From NCBI RefSeq assembly GCF_002909235.1, contig NZ_PHQQ01000035.1:1-39402 (forward strand): DNA of 39,402 bases. Direction: 5' to 3'. This document shows, in pieces, positions 16,361-25,368 of the stretch (its first letter is position 1; each line of letters opens with the position of its first letter). Source of the stretch: Arenibacter catalasegens (GTDB taxonomy: Bacteria > Bacteroidota > Bacteroidia > Flavobacteriales > Flavobacteriaceae). The notes under the pieces are model-generated. The model had not been told where the DNA came from. It worked only from the letters and a program-made list of their open reading frames with translations, and made no database searches. Position numbers and translations under genes: made by a program.

Positions 16361-16981
16361 TTAAAATATATCCAAACTCCCTTTACCTTCCCTTACAATT
16401 ATAGGTTCGTCCTCTGATAGGTCTATTACCGTAGAACCAACATTATCTCCATATCCACCATCTATTACAACATCTACAATGTTTTTCCATTTTTCAAAGA
16501 TCAATTCTGGATCGGTTGTATATTCCAATAGCTCATCTTCATCTCGAATGGAGGTTGAAACAATTGGATTTCCAAGGGATTCCACCAATGTCCTGGCAAT
16601 GGAATTATCAGGGATACGTATCCCAACGGTTTTTTTCTTTTTAAATTCTTTGGGCAAATTATTATTGCCGGGAAGAATAAAGGTATAAGGTCCAGGTAAG
16701 GCCCGTTTTAGTATCTTAAAGGTGGAAGAATCAATTTGCCTAACGTAATCAGAAAGGTTACTGAGGTCCGCACAAATAAAGGACCAATTGGCCTTAGCTA
16801 ATTTTACACCTTTGATCCTGGCTATTTTTTCCAATGCCTTGGTATTAGTAATATCACAACCCAGCCCATAGACCGTATCTGTAGGGTAAATAATTAAGCC
16901 TCCTTTGCGTAAAACATCCACTACCCTCTTAATTTCCTTGGGATTGGGGTTTTCCGGGTAAATTTTAATAAACTCTGACAT
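16361..16981 (-). CDS. YrdC/YciO/Sua5-family protein (threonylcarbamoyl-AMP synthase-like)
   Basis: 206 residues, a single YrdC domain without the Sua5 C-terminal extension. The signature GGLIIYPTDTVYGLGCDI is followed by ANWSFICADLSNLSDYVR, LPGPYTFILPG and GIRIPDNSIARTL, ending SLDIF. TsaC/Sua5 enzymes make threonylcarbamoyl-AMP for t6A37 of ANN-decoding tRNAs. The SFICADLS and PGPYTFIL segments look closer to the YciO branch than to TsaC, and YciO's role in t6A synthesis is less certain. I therefore leave the symbol blank. It is convergent with the OmpA gene and divergent from the esterase pseudogene (46 nt). Confidence 0.88.
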   Translation of the reverse strand: MSEFIKIYPENPNPKEIKRVVDVLRKGGLIIYPTDTVYGLGCDITNTKALEKIARIKGVKLAKANWSFICADLSNLSDYVRQIDSSTFKILKRALPGPYTFILPGNNNLPKEFKKKKTVGIRIPDNSIARTLVESLGNPIVSTSIRDEDELLEYTTDPELIFEKWKNIVDVVIDGGYGDNVGSTVIDLSEDEPIIVREGKGSLDIF

Positions 16982-17027
16982 AATGTAAGTTTAAAATAAA
17001 CGTTATCAATTTAAGAAATAATAATTT

Positions 17028-17877
17028 ATGTATAGGTCCACGTTTATCCCACTTCTAAGTTTCCTATTTATTATCACTAGCTCATGTTCGGAAGATACTA
17101 TAGTTCCTGACATTAGCTCAATTGAAGCCAAGGAGATTATCAATTTGGAATATGGCTCCGAATCACATCAAAAATATGACATTTATCTTCCACAGAATAG
17201 GACGATGGACACTAAAGTGTTGATTTTGATACATGGGGGTGGATGGAACGCTGGTGATAAATCTGAAATGGACCCTTTTAAGGATTTTATAAGGGGTCAA
17301 TTACCTGAAATAGCAGTGCTAAATATGAACTATAGGTTGGCCGATGCCAACAATGCACCATATCCTATGCAGGTAAATGATATAGATCTTGTGGTTAATG
17401 AATTGCAAGACAGAGCTAAGGAATTTCAGATATCCACGGAGATAGGGTTTATTGGTGCCAGTGCCGGTGCACATCTTTCCCTATTATGGAGCTACGCATC
17501 ACGACACTAAAAAGCAGGTAAAGATGGTCTGTAGTATTGTAGGGCCTACCAATCTGTTGGACGAGGCATATGTAAATAGCAACAATCAAGAATTAAGGAC
17601 CCTTTTAGATCAATTTGGGAATGATCAAGATGTGTTGGAAGAAGTAAGTCCGTTATACCAAGTAACCTCCACTTCTCCCCCAACCATTTTATTTTATGGG
17701 GCTCAAGACCCTTTAATTCCTAATTCCCAAGGAATTGCACTAAGGGATAAACTAAAAGAATTGGAGGTAATACACGAGTTTACCCTATACCCCAACGGAG
17801 GTCATGGTTGGGTAGGATTGGATCTTTTGGACACTTCCCTAAAACTTAAAGCTTTTATCCAAAAAAACTTAAAATAG
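17028..17877 (+). pseudogene. Lipoprotein alpha/beta-hydrolase (esterase), frameshifted
   Basis: The gene is split between two frames. The first part (17028-17510) has a lipobox IITSSC with Cys20, the oxyanion-hole motif HGGGW at 69-73 and the nucleophile elbow GASAG with Ser145, then runs into a stop after LLWSYASRH. Homology resumes in the +1 frame (HDTKKQVKMVCSIVGPTNLL to 17877). That part has the acid Asp in YGAQDPLIPN and the catalytic His in GGHGW. Removing one base near 17499 gives WSYA-HDTKKQV, a smooth join. All catalytic residues survive, so this is either a very recent inactivation or a sequencing error. An intact protein would have about 283 residues and belong to the HGGG-type (hormone-sensitive-lipase/BD-FAE-like) esterases. 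Confidence 0.85.
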
Positions 17878-17916
17878 GTATACGCTTTAAAAAAAACTTC
17901 CACGTTTTAATACTGA

Positions 17917-20238
17917 TTAAAGTATTTCCAACTTGGCAAACCGAAGCAAAAGTTTCTTTATGTCGCCCTGGTCAAATTTAATTTCTGCTTTTTTATCATT
18001 GCCGACCCCATCAATCTTAATCACCTGTCCCCTACCAAATCTGGTATGGTTTACTAAAGAACCCTCAGTTAAATTAGGATCCACCGAATTGGTGTTTCCC
18101 ACAGGGTTACTAAGATCTGGTTTTAGTTTACGCAACTTCCGTAATTGATTTTCATTGGGTTTTATACCTGTTGGCGGCGTCCCATGCACAGGTTTGTTCT
18201 GCCTTAATCTACTTTTATCAACATCGCCAAAAATATCAACATCGATCAATGGCGTATATCTAGAGCTCTGAACAGGGGTGAGATTTTCCACATATTTTTC
18301 ATCAATTTCTTCTATAAATCTACTTGGCTCGGCATCTACCAACTTGCCCCAACGATATCTGTTCTGAGTATAGGTTAAATACGCCTGTTTTTCGGCCCTT
18401 GTCAACGCCACATAAAATAAGCGCCTTTCCTCTTCCAATTCACTCCTAGTACTCATACTCATGGCAGATGGGAAAAGATCTTCTTCCATTCCTACGATAA
18501 ATACAATTGGAAATTCCAATCCTTTTGCCAAGTGAATTGTCATTAAAGCCACCCTGTCATCATCCCCTGTATCTTTATCGAGGTCAGTTGCCAGTGCTAC
18601 ATCTTCCAAAAATTCACCTATATCCCCTTTGGCAACTGCCAATTCCTTTTGCCCTTCTACAAAATCCTTAATACCGTTCAATAGCTCCTCAATATTCTCC
18701 ATTTTGCCAATTCCCTCTGGAGTGCCGTCTTTCTTGAATTCCAACAAAACTCCTGATTTTTTGGCTACATGTTCTGCCAAAGTAAAGGCATCCGCACTTT
18801 CGTTCATTATCTGAAAGCTCTTGATCATAGCTACAAAGTCGCCCAATTTTCTTTTTGTACCAGAATTAATCTTTAAATCAATTCTGTCAAGGTTGTCCAT
18901 AACCTCAAAAATAGAACGGTTGTAGTGATTTGCGGCAACGGTAAGTTTATCCAAAGTACTCTGCCCAATTCCACGTGTAGGGAAATTGATGATACGCTTA
19001 AGTGCCTCTTCATCCTTTGGATTAATGACCAAACGCAAATAAGACAGAACGTCTTTTATTTCCTTCCGCTGATAAAAGGAAAGTCCGCCATAAATACGAT
19101 ATGGTATGTCCCGTTTTCTTAGAGCATCTTCAATAGCCCTTGATTGGGAGTTGGTCCTATATAGTATCGCAAAATTACCATTGGGCATCTGGTTTTGCAT
19201 TTTTTCCTCAAAAATAGTCCCAGATACAAAGCGTCCTTCTTCGGCATCCGTTGTACTCCTATGCACCTTGATCAAAGGCCCTTCATCATTGGAAGTCCAT
19301 ACCACCTTTTCCAATTGATTTGTATTCTTGGCGATAATGGAGTTTGCAGCATTCACGATATTTCGAGTCGACCTATAATTCTGTTCCAATCGGTACATGC
19401 CCACATTGTCATAATCCTTTTGGAAATTTAGAATATTGCTAATGTTTGCTCCTCTAAAGGAATATATACTCTGGGCATCATCCCCTACTACACAGATATT
19501 TTGAAATCTATCTGATAATGCTTTTACGATCAAATACTGGGAATGGTTGGTATCTTGGTACTCATCCACCAGAATATATCTAAATCTGTCCTGATATTTG
19601 GCCAAGACTTCTGGAAAACGAGTCAAAAGTTCATTGGTCCTTAACAATAAATCATCAAAATCCATTGCTCCAGCCTTAAAACACCTATCTACATAGTTCT
19701 GATAAATTTCCCCCATCCTTGGCTTTTTGGCCATGGCATCGGCCTCTACCAAATCCGAATTGTTATAATATGCCTTTACTGTAATTAGACTGTTTTTATA
19801 GGAGGATATTCTATTTTGTACCTGCTTATATTTATAAATATCCTTATCCAGTCCCATTTCCTTAATGATTGCCGAAAGAAGTCGCTGTGAATCTTGAGTG
19901 TCGTAAATAGTAAAGTTGGAAGGATAACCCAACTTATCCCCATCGAACCTCAAAAGCTTGGCAAAAACGGAATGAAAAGTACCCATCCAAAGATTCTTGG
20001 CTTCAGAGGTACCAACAATATCCGAAATACGTTTTTTCATTTCCCTTGCTGCCTTGTTGGTAAAAGTCAAGGCTAAAATATTAAAGGAATCAACTCCTAG
20101 GCTCATCAAATAGGCAATTCGATAAGTCAATACCCTAGTTTTACCAGAACCTGCTCCTGCAATGACCATTAGAGGACCATCCTTGTGTAAAACAGGAGCC
20201 TTCTGAGCCTCATTTAATTGATTAATATACTTCTCCAA
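17917..20238 (-). CDS. uvrD: UvrD/PcrA-type SF1 DNA helicase
   Basis: 773 residues. Helicase motifs in order: Q motif LNEAQKAPV, Walker A GAGSGKTRVLTYRIAYL, TFTNKAAREMKKRI (Ia), VDEYQDTN (II), VVGDDAQSIYSFRGA (III), LEQNYRST (IV), VALMTIHLAKGLEFPIVFI (V) and EEERRLFYVALTRA (VI). The C-terminal GSLVNHTRFGRGQVIKIDG barrel, typical of PcrA/UvrD, is present. This 3'-5' helicase displaces UvrC and the excised strand in nucleotide excision repair and acts in mismatch repair and fork clearance. uvrA lies in the same window. It is convergent with the esterase pseudogene, with 39 nt between ends. Confidence 0.96.
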   Translation of the reverse strand: MEKYINQLNEAQKAPVLHKDGPLMVIAGAGSGKTRVLTYRIAYLMSLGVDSFNILALTFTNKAAREMKKRISDIVGTSEAKNLWMGTFHSVFAKLLRFDGDKLGYPSNFTIYDTQDSQRLLSAIIKEMGLDKDIYKYKQVQNRISSYKNSLITVKAYYNNSDLVEADAMAKKPRMGEIYQNYVDRCFKAGAMDFDDLLLRTNELLTRFPEVLAKYQDRFRYILVDEYQDTNHSQYLIVKALSDRFQNICVVGDDAQSIYSFRGANISNILNFQKDYDNVGMYRLEQNYRSTRNIVNAANSIIAKNTNQLEKVVWTSNDEGPLIKVHRSTTDAEEGRFVSGTIFEEKMQNQMPNGNFAILYRTNSQSRAIEDALRKRDIPYRIYGGLSFYQRKEIKDVLSYLRLVINPKDEEALKRIINFPTRGIGQSTLDKLTVAANHYNRSIFEVMDNLDRIDLKINSGTKRKLGDFVAMIKSFQIMNESADAFTLAEHVAKKSGVLLEFKKDGTPEGIGKMENIEELLNGIKDFVEGQKELAVAKGDIGEFLEDVALATDLDKDTGDDDRVALMTIHLAKGLEFPIVFIVGMEEDLFPSAMSMSTRSELEEERRLFYVALTRAEKQAYLTYTQNRYRWGKLVDAEPSRFIEEIDEKYVENLTPVQSSRYTPLIDVDIFGDVDKSRLRQNKPVHGTPPTGIKPNENQLRKLRKLKPDLSNPVGNTNSVDPNLTEGSLVNHTRFGRGQVIKIDGVGNDKKAEIKFDQGDIKKLLLRFAKLEIL

Positions 20239-20508
20239 AACGTGTATTGATATTAAGGTAGTTACAATCGGTGAATTTAACCATAAATAGCCTTATCAAA
20301 AAATCAACTTTAATATTTATGATGAATGAATCCTGTAAATAGTTCTATTTTGAATATATTTATCCTTCAATCCACAATTTAAGGACAAGAACTTTTTATG
20401 TATGCCGCTGCTCCTCTTAGCCATCACAATTACAATTTGATTATACCTGAAATGGTGGCTATGATAAAATCAATTTTCCCCTTTAAACTTTAAATCCCAT
20501 TTAATGTT

Positions 20509-21783
20509 ATGAAATATCACTTAATTATCACGTTGCTTTTTTGCTGTTTCAGCTCCTGGGCCCAAAAATATAATCTTGAAAAGGAATTTAAGGGTGTAGA
20601 ACAAAAGGTAATCGATTGGAGGAGGGATTTTCATCAAAATCCGGAACTATCGAACAGGGAGTTCAAAACGGCCGAAAAAATAACAGCGCATTTAAAATCT
20701 TTAGGAATAGAGGTTCAAACTGGAGTTGCTAAAACTGGGGTCGTAGGGATCCTAAAAGGAAATAAAAAGGGGAAGGTATTAGCTTTGAGGGCAGATATTG
20801 ATGCACTTCCAGTTACCGAAAGAAACGACCTTCCGTTTAAATCCATAGTAATTTCAGAATTTCTTGGTCAAGAAACAGGCGTTATGCACGCATGTGGCCA
20901 TGATACCCATACTGCCATTCTTATGGGTGTTGCAGAAATCCTGGCCTACAATAAAGACAAAATTAAAGGAACGGTAAAGTTTATTTTTCAACCTGCGGAA
21001 GAAGGACCACCACCTGGTGAAGAGGGAGGTGCACTCTTAATGATCAAGGAAGGTGTACTTAAAAATCCCGATGTAGATGCCATTTTTGGATTACATATTG
21101 ATAGTGGTATACCTGTGGGAACAATTGCCTACAAACCTGGTGGTACTATGGCTGCTGTAGAACGCTTTGTAGTTAAAGTAAAAGGGAAGCAGACCCATGG
21201 TTCAGAGCCCTGGGATGGGGTTGATCCAATCTATATTTCGGCAAAAATTATAGATGGGTATCAATCGATCATAAGTAGAGAATCTAATTTACTCGTTGAA
21301 CCTGCAGTAATTACTGTAGGAAAAATAACTTCGGGAGTTCGCTTTAATATTATTCCAGAAAGTGCCGAAATGATCGGAACTGTACGTACACTAGATGCCG
21401 ATATGAAAGCGCTGATTATTCGCCGTATGACTGAAATGACCGAAGGTCTTGCTAAAACTTATGGTGGGTCTGCAACGATAGAATTTGAAAATAAAACAGC
21501 CATTACCTATAATGATGAAAAACTAACCGAAGAAATGCTACCTACTTTGCAAAAAGTGGCGGGTACTGAGCATGTAAAATTAATAAAAGCAATAACTGGA
21601 GGTGAAGATTTTAGTTTTTTTCAAGAAAAAGTGCCTGGCTTTTATTTCTTTTTAGGTGGTATGACACCTGGCAGCACAACACCCTTTCCACACCATACCC
21701 CCGATTTTAGTATCGATGAAAATGGATTGATTCTAGGGGTTAAGGTACTTACTGAAATGAGTTTGGATTACTTGAACCAGTGA
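20509..21783 (+). CDS. Secreted M20-family amidohydrolase
   Basis: 424 residues with a Sec signal (LIITLLFCCFSSWAQ). This is the M20D/aminoacylase-like layout: WRRDFHQNPELSNREFKTAE, then LRADIDALPVTE, GVMHACGHDTHTAIL (metal ligands His and Asp with Cys), FIFQPAEEGPP (catalytic Glu pair) and a GGEDFSFFQEKVPGFYFFLGG C-terminus with the late Glu and His ligands (PHHTPDF). These enzymes hydrolyse N-acyl amino acids or related amides (hippurate, IAA conjugates). The signal peptide points to a periplasmic enzyme. Stands alone. Confidence 0.92.
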   Translation: MKYHLIITLLFCCFSSWAQKYNLEKEFKGVEQKVIDWRRDFHQNPELSNREFKTAEKITAHLKSLGIEVQTGVAKTGVVGILKGNKKGKVLALRADIDALPVTERNDLPFKSIVISEFLGQETGVMHACGHDTHTAILMGVAEILAYNKDKIKGTVKFIFQPAEEGPPPGEEGGALLMIKEGVLKNPDVDAIFGLHIDSGIPVGTIAYKPGGTMAAVERFVVKVKGKQTHGSEPWDGVDPIYISAKIIDGYQSIISRESNLLVEPAVITVGKITSGVRFNIIPESAEMIGTVRTLDADMKALIIRRMTEMTEGLAKTYGGSATIEFENKTAITYNDEKLTEEMLPTLQKVAGTEHVKLIKAITGGEDFSFFQEKVPGFYFFLGGMTPGSTTPFPHHTPDFSIDENGLILGVKVLTEMSLDYLNQ

Positions 21784-21992
21784 AAAAACATAAATAAACC
21801 AAGGACTCACCAATAAAATCAACTATAAAATTGAAATATGTATACCTGCTTAAATACTCTGGTGCAACTATAATGGTCACACAAAACTTTGGTGCCATTT
21901 TCTAGCTTTAAGGATTTGTAGGACTTCCCTTATTTGGAACGAAAATATTATTTAAAAAATAAGAGAGGCACCCAATTAATTTAAATATTAAA

Positions 21993-22023
21993 TTTGCTCG
22001 CGAAATGAAATTTTATAACCTTG
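21993..22023 (+). promoter_or_regulatory. Housekeeping-type promoter of the degenerate OmpA paralogue
   Basis: TTTG (21993-21996), exactly 19 nt, then TAACCTTG (22016-22023), one base from the TAnnTTTG consensus. The start would lie near 22030, with a leader of about 48 nt. Confidence 0.6.
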
Positions 22024-22077
22024 CAGGAAATCAACTAATTAATAAGTACCCAAATAGTCTATAAACAAATTTTATCC

Positions 22078-22884
22078 ATGAGAAGAAACATTTTTACCAC
22101 TCTAGTTTTATTAATGTACATTACTATTAGCCATGCACAAAGCAAAAAGGACCTTATTCTGGAAGTGGATAATCTTAGGACTCGAGTTAGGGAAGCTGAA
22201 ACTGGACTGTCAGAATTGAAACGGGAGGAAAGGATTGCGTCTGCCAAAGTTGAATCTTACGAGGCGCAGGTTGATGAACTTAAAGAAACTAATGCCAACC
22301 TATTAAAAAACTTAAATAGTTTTACGGAGGCTTCTAATAAAAGGTCTAATCATATTAATAGTACGCTAGAAAGTCTAGTTAAAAAGGAAGGGCAATTAAG
22401 AGTAATCAATGATGAACTAAGCAGCCGCGATTCAATTATCCTTGCCGTATTTACTCAATTTAAACAAACGTTGGGCAGTGATCCTAAAATTACAGTGAGC
22501 AATGGAGCCGTAGCCGTTGTAATGGAAAATAGTTATGTTTTCGGCGATAACGTTAAGAATTTTAAAGTACAGGAAAAGGCAGAAGCAATTATTGCTAAAA
22601 TTGGTGCTGTCTTAAAAGCGAATCCTACGATGGATATTCAAGTTGTTAGTAACAGTAATTTGGTTGAATCCAAAGATAATAAGTCCAACAACTGGGAGAT
22701 CGGTACACAACAGGCTGCGGCCATAGCCAGAATACTGGAAAGTAAATATCAAATAGAGCCCAAACGAATCATTGCGACCGGAATATCGGAATTAGGGCTT
22801 TATACCATTGAAACATCCACAGAGATTATAGTGCAACCAAAATTTTATGAATTCTATAAATTGGTTAAAGAGAGTATGAAATAG
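22078..22884 (+). CDS. OmpA-like paralogue with eroded peptidoglycan-binding site
   Basis: 268 residues with a Sec signal (TTLVLLMYITISHAQ) cleaved by signal peptidase I rather than II, so not a lipoprotein. The layout copies the protein at 15428-16276: coiled coil (about 22-110), LSSRDSIILAVFTQFKQTLG (compare ITRRDSVNLSLVQSLKGVLG), then an OmpA-like domain. NWEIGTQQAAAIARIL keeps the helix, but the LS-x-x-R Arg is lost. VEGHTD is reduced to QVVSNSNLVES, and the NRRTRIVV strand is replaced by IETSTEIIVQP. The diaminopimelate-gripping Asp and Arg are therefore missing. Probably a soluble periplasmic protein that no longer binds peptidoglycan in the usual way. Confidence 0.82.
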   Translation: MRRNIFTTLVLLMYITISHAQSKKDLILEVDNLRTRVREAETGLSELKREERIASAKVESYEAQVDELKETNANLLKNLNSFTEASNKRSNHINSTLESLVKKEGQLRVINDELSSRDSIILAVFTQFKQTLGSDPKITVSNGAVAVVMENSYVFGDNVKNFKVQEKAEAIIAKIGAVLKANPTMDIQVVSNSNLVESKDNKSNNWEIGTQQAAAIARILESKYQIEPKRIIATGISELGLYTIETSTEIIVQPKFYEFYKLVKESMK

Positions 22885-22896
22885 ACTCAATAATTT

Positions 22897-22924
22897 AAAA
22901 AGCGCTATTAAGCGCTTTTTTTTT
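22897..22924 (+). terminator. Rho-independent terminator of the OmpA-like paralogue
   Basis: AAAAAGCGCT (22897-22906) pairs perfectly with AGCGCTTTTT (22911-22920) around an ATTA loop, followed by further T residues to 22924. It starts 12 nt after the stop codon. Confidence 0.88.
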
Positions 22925-23038
22925 GGCCATGTTAGAATCTCCTCCATTTAAATGTATAGGGCAAAATTTAAATCCCTTCATAATTTTTAAGGGAATAAAC
23001 CGTTTAACATTCTACAAACCAAAAAATACCAATACAAA

Positions 23039-23557
23039 ATGAACGGAGAGGAAATTTTTAAACTTTTTGCCTATTTACTACCAGCTGTTGTAACCGGAAT
23101 GGTTGCCTTTTATTTTTTCAGGTTACACACCAGGAACGAAGAAGGAAGAAGACGATACCTATTGCACAAAGACAGTCAAAAAGATACCTTGCCCATTAGA
23201 CTACAGGCCTATGAAAGAATGGCGCTGTTTCTGGAACGAATTGCTATCCCTAGTTTGGTAGTTCGGGTTGGACCAAAAAATAACAACAAAAATGATTATG
23301 AAAATTTGTTGATCAAGAGTATTGAAACTGAATTTGAGCATAACTTATCCCAGCAGATTTATATGACCGATGAATGTTGGAATATCATTAAGGCGGCAAA
23401 AAGTGCTACCATCCAAATGATCAGAAAAGCAGGAATGAGCGAATCCGATTCGGCAGATAAATTACGTGAGGACGTTTTAAATGAAACCATGGAAAAACAT
23501 TCACCATCCGCCACAGCCTTGTCCTACGTTAAAAAAGAAATTGGGGAACTTTGGTAA
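23039..23557 (+). CDS. Small conserved membrane-anchored protein, function unknown
   Basis: 172 residues; no named family recognised with certainty, but the layout is that of a conserved Bacteroidota hypothetical. One N-terminal transmembrane segment (about 8-28, FAYLLPAVVTGMVAFYFFRL) is followed by a charged cytoplasmic-type domain: LPIRLQAYERMALFLERI, EHNLSQQIYMTDECWNII and a C-terminal helix. The conserved-looking RLQAYERM and NLSQQIY segments could be interaction surfaces. It ends 12 nt before the convergent patatin gene. Confidence 0.72.
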   Translation: MNGEEIFKLFAYLLPAVVTGMVAFYFFRLHTRNEEGRRRYLLHKDSQKDTLPIRLQAYERMALFLERIAIPSLVVRVGPKNNNKNDYENLLIKSIETEFEHNLSQQIYMTDECWNIIKAAKSATIQMIRKAGMSESDSADKLREDVLNETMEKHSPSATALSYVKKEIGELW

Positions 23558-23569
23558 ATTGAAGTTGAA

Positions 23570-24460
23570 TTAGGTACCACTAGAAAATTTATCCTCGGCA
23601 TAACTATAACCTTGTTGCCACCACTGGGACATGAGTTTTTTGTTGAAAATTAAGGAATTTTCTGTAAGTTTAATGGGGGTGTAATATAAGTTTAATTGCA
23701 CTCCTTTATGCTTTGCGGCCAATACCCCTTCCGAAATATCATGGTATTCTATCTGGTCCAAGACAAACCCGTATATGCTCAACATTAGGGAAAACGGATT
23801 TTTGCCCAAGACCTTATTATGATCCATATTTTCGGATTCCAAGATTATAGCATCTATCTCTGTAGCTCCCCTTCTAATTGCCTCCCTAATGGGAACAACA
23901 CAGCCCAAACCACCATCGCCATATTCAAATCCGTCCTTTTTAACCAATGACATAAAGGGAATATAGTTACAGGAAATCCAAATCCAATCACAGAACTCAT
24001 CATAGGAAAAATCCTTTATGGATTTATATTCTATCCTGTTTTTAGAAAGGTTGGAAACTGTTACCACCACATCCTTATGGCTTTCTTTTATCTTTTGAAA
24101 TTCCTTAACGGTAAAATTCTTTCTTATGGTCCTACGCAAGGCCTTACTCTCCCCAAAAGTACGTTTGCTCTTTATAAATTGGAGAAAAGTGGTCAAAAAA
24201 TTTATAGAAACATATTCGCGATCGCCCTTTTTTCTTACTATAAAGGGATTTAGACTAAAAATTGAGCGTTGGTTAACATTGGTGTAAATATCATATAGCT
24301 TCCCAATTTTATTTAAAGCCAATTGCGGAATTAAAAGACTTCCCGTAGAGGTGCCTACTAAAATGTCATATTCCCGTTTTTCCACTTCCATTAAGTATTG
24401 GGCCACTCCACCTGCAAAGGCACCCTTACTTCCTCCCCCACTTATCACCAGTGCTTTCAT
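23570..24460 (-). CDS. Patatin-like phospholipase (second of tandem pair)
   Basis: 296 residues. The oxyanion loop GGGSKGAFAGG starts at residue 8, the nucleophile Ser38 sits in GTSTGS, and the catalytic Asp182 in EYGDGGLG: the full Ser-Asp dyad of patatins. No signal peptide, so cytoplasmic unless exported with a partner. It is the third gene of a minus-strand operon; its ATG overlaps the stop of the upstream patatin by 4 nt (ATGA), pointing to translational coupling. It is a clear tandem paralogue of 24457-25368. Patatin-like proteins release fatty acids from lipids; substrate unknown. Confidence 0.9.
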   Translation of the reverse strand: MKALVISGGGSKGAFAGGVAQYLMEVEKREYDILVGTSTGSLLIPQLALNKIGKLYDIYTNVNQRSIFSLNPFIVRKKGDREYVSINFLTTFLQFIKSKRTFGESKALRRTIRKNFTVKEFQKIKESHKDVVVTVSNLSKNRIEYKSIKDFSYDEFCDWIWISCNYIPFMSLVKKDGFEYGDGGLGCVVPIREAIRRGATEIDAIILESENMDHNKVLGKNPFSLMLSIYGFVLDQIEYHDISEGVLAAKHKGVQLNLYYTPIKLTENSLIFNKKLMSQWWQQGYSYAEDKFSSGT

Positions 24461-25368
24461 ATAATTGCAGTCTCTATTTGGTTGGTCTCCGAATTTTTAT
24501 GCTTGGCAAAATTAAATCCACTTTCCCACCATACAGTCATTTTTTCCTTTTCAAATATAAGTGAGTTGGTTGTGAGTACCGTTGGTGTATAGTAGAAATT
24601 GATAATGGCATTATTGTGGTTGGCCACATACTTGCCTATCCTGATATTTTGTTGTTCTATTCTATCCAGCATAAAAGCAAACATACTGGTTAGTAATGAA
24701 AATACATTTTTGGATGGCATTCTATTTAATTGTGTAACCTCGGTTTGCAATATAATGGCATCCACTACCGTTGCCCCTCTTCTAATGGCTTCCTCAATAG
24801 GTACCATACTGCCTAGACCCCCATCTGCATATTCACAACCATTTTTCTTTACCAAGCTCATAAATGGGGTGTAATTACAAGAAACCCAAATCCATTCACA
24901 AAACTCCTCATAGGTACAATTGTTTATGGATTTATATTCTACTTGGTTTAATGATAAATTGGAAACGGTTACCACAATATCAAGAGGTTCCTTTTTCAAA
25001 TGCTCAAATTCGGCTATGGAAATGGTATTCTTGATCAATTCCAATAAATTATGACTTTCCCCAAAGGTCTTACTTCCCTTAAAAAAATTTTTCATCACAT
25101 TAATATGATGTATTCCAATCGTCTCAATTCCATATTTTTTCTTAATTACAAAGGGGCAATTACTAAAAATATCATTTTGATTAACGGAAGTATAAACCTG
25201 CCTAATTTTCTCTATTTTTTGAAGCGCCAGATGAGATATTAGCAAACTGCCCGTAGAAGTACCCAAAAACAAATCGTATTTGTGATTCATTTCCTGCATC
25301 AGGTATTGAGCTACACCACCAGCAAATGCACCCTTGCTACCACCACCAGAAATAACCATTGCTCTCAT
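24457..25368 (-). CDS. Patatin-like phospholipase (first of tandem pair)
   Basis: 303 residues with the same opening GGGSKGAFAGGVAQYLM and Ser38 in GTSTGS, and with the Asp in EYADGGLGS. Shared blocks with its neighbour (TVSNLS, EFC-W-W-SCNY-PFMSLVKK, AIRRGAT) show a recent tandem duplication, while the regions between about 45 and 110 and the C-terminus have diverged. Its ATG overlaps the stop of the upstream M1 peptidase gene by 4 nt. All three genes are therefore likely made from one message in coupled fashion. Confidence 0.9.
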   Translation of the reverse strand: MRAMVISGGGSKGAFAGGVAQYLMQEMNHKYDLFLGTSTGSLLISHLALQKIEKIRQVYTSVNQNDIFSNCPFVIKKKYGIETIGIHHINVMKNFFKGSKTFGESHNLLELIKNTISIAEFEHLKKEPLDIVVTVSNLSLNQVEYKSINNCTYEEFCEWIWVSCNYTPFMSLVKKNGCEYADGGLGSMVPIEEAIRRGATVVDAIILQTEVTQLNRMPSKNVFSLLTSMFAFMLDRIEQQNIRIGKYVANHNNAIINFYYTPTVLTTNSLIFEKEKMTVWWESGFNFAKHKNSETNQIETAII

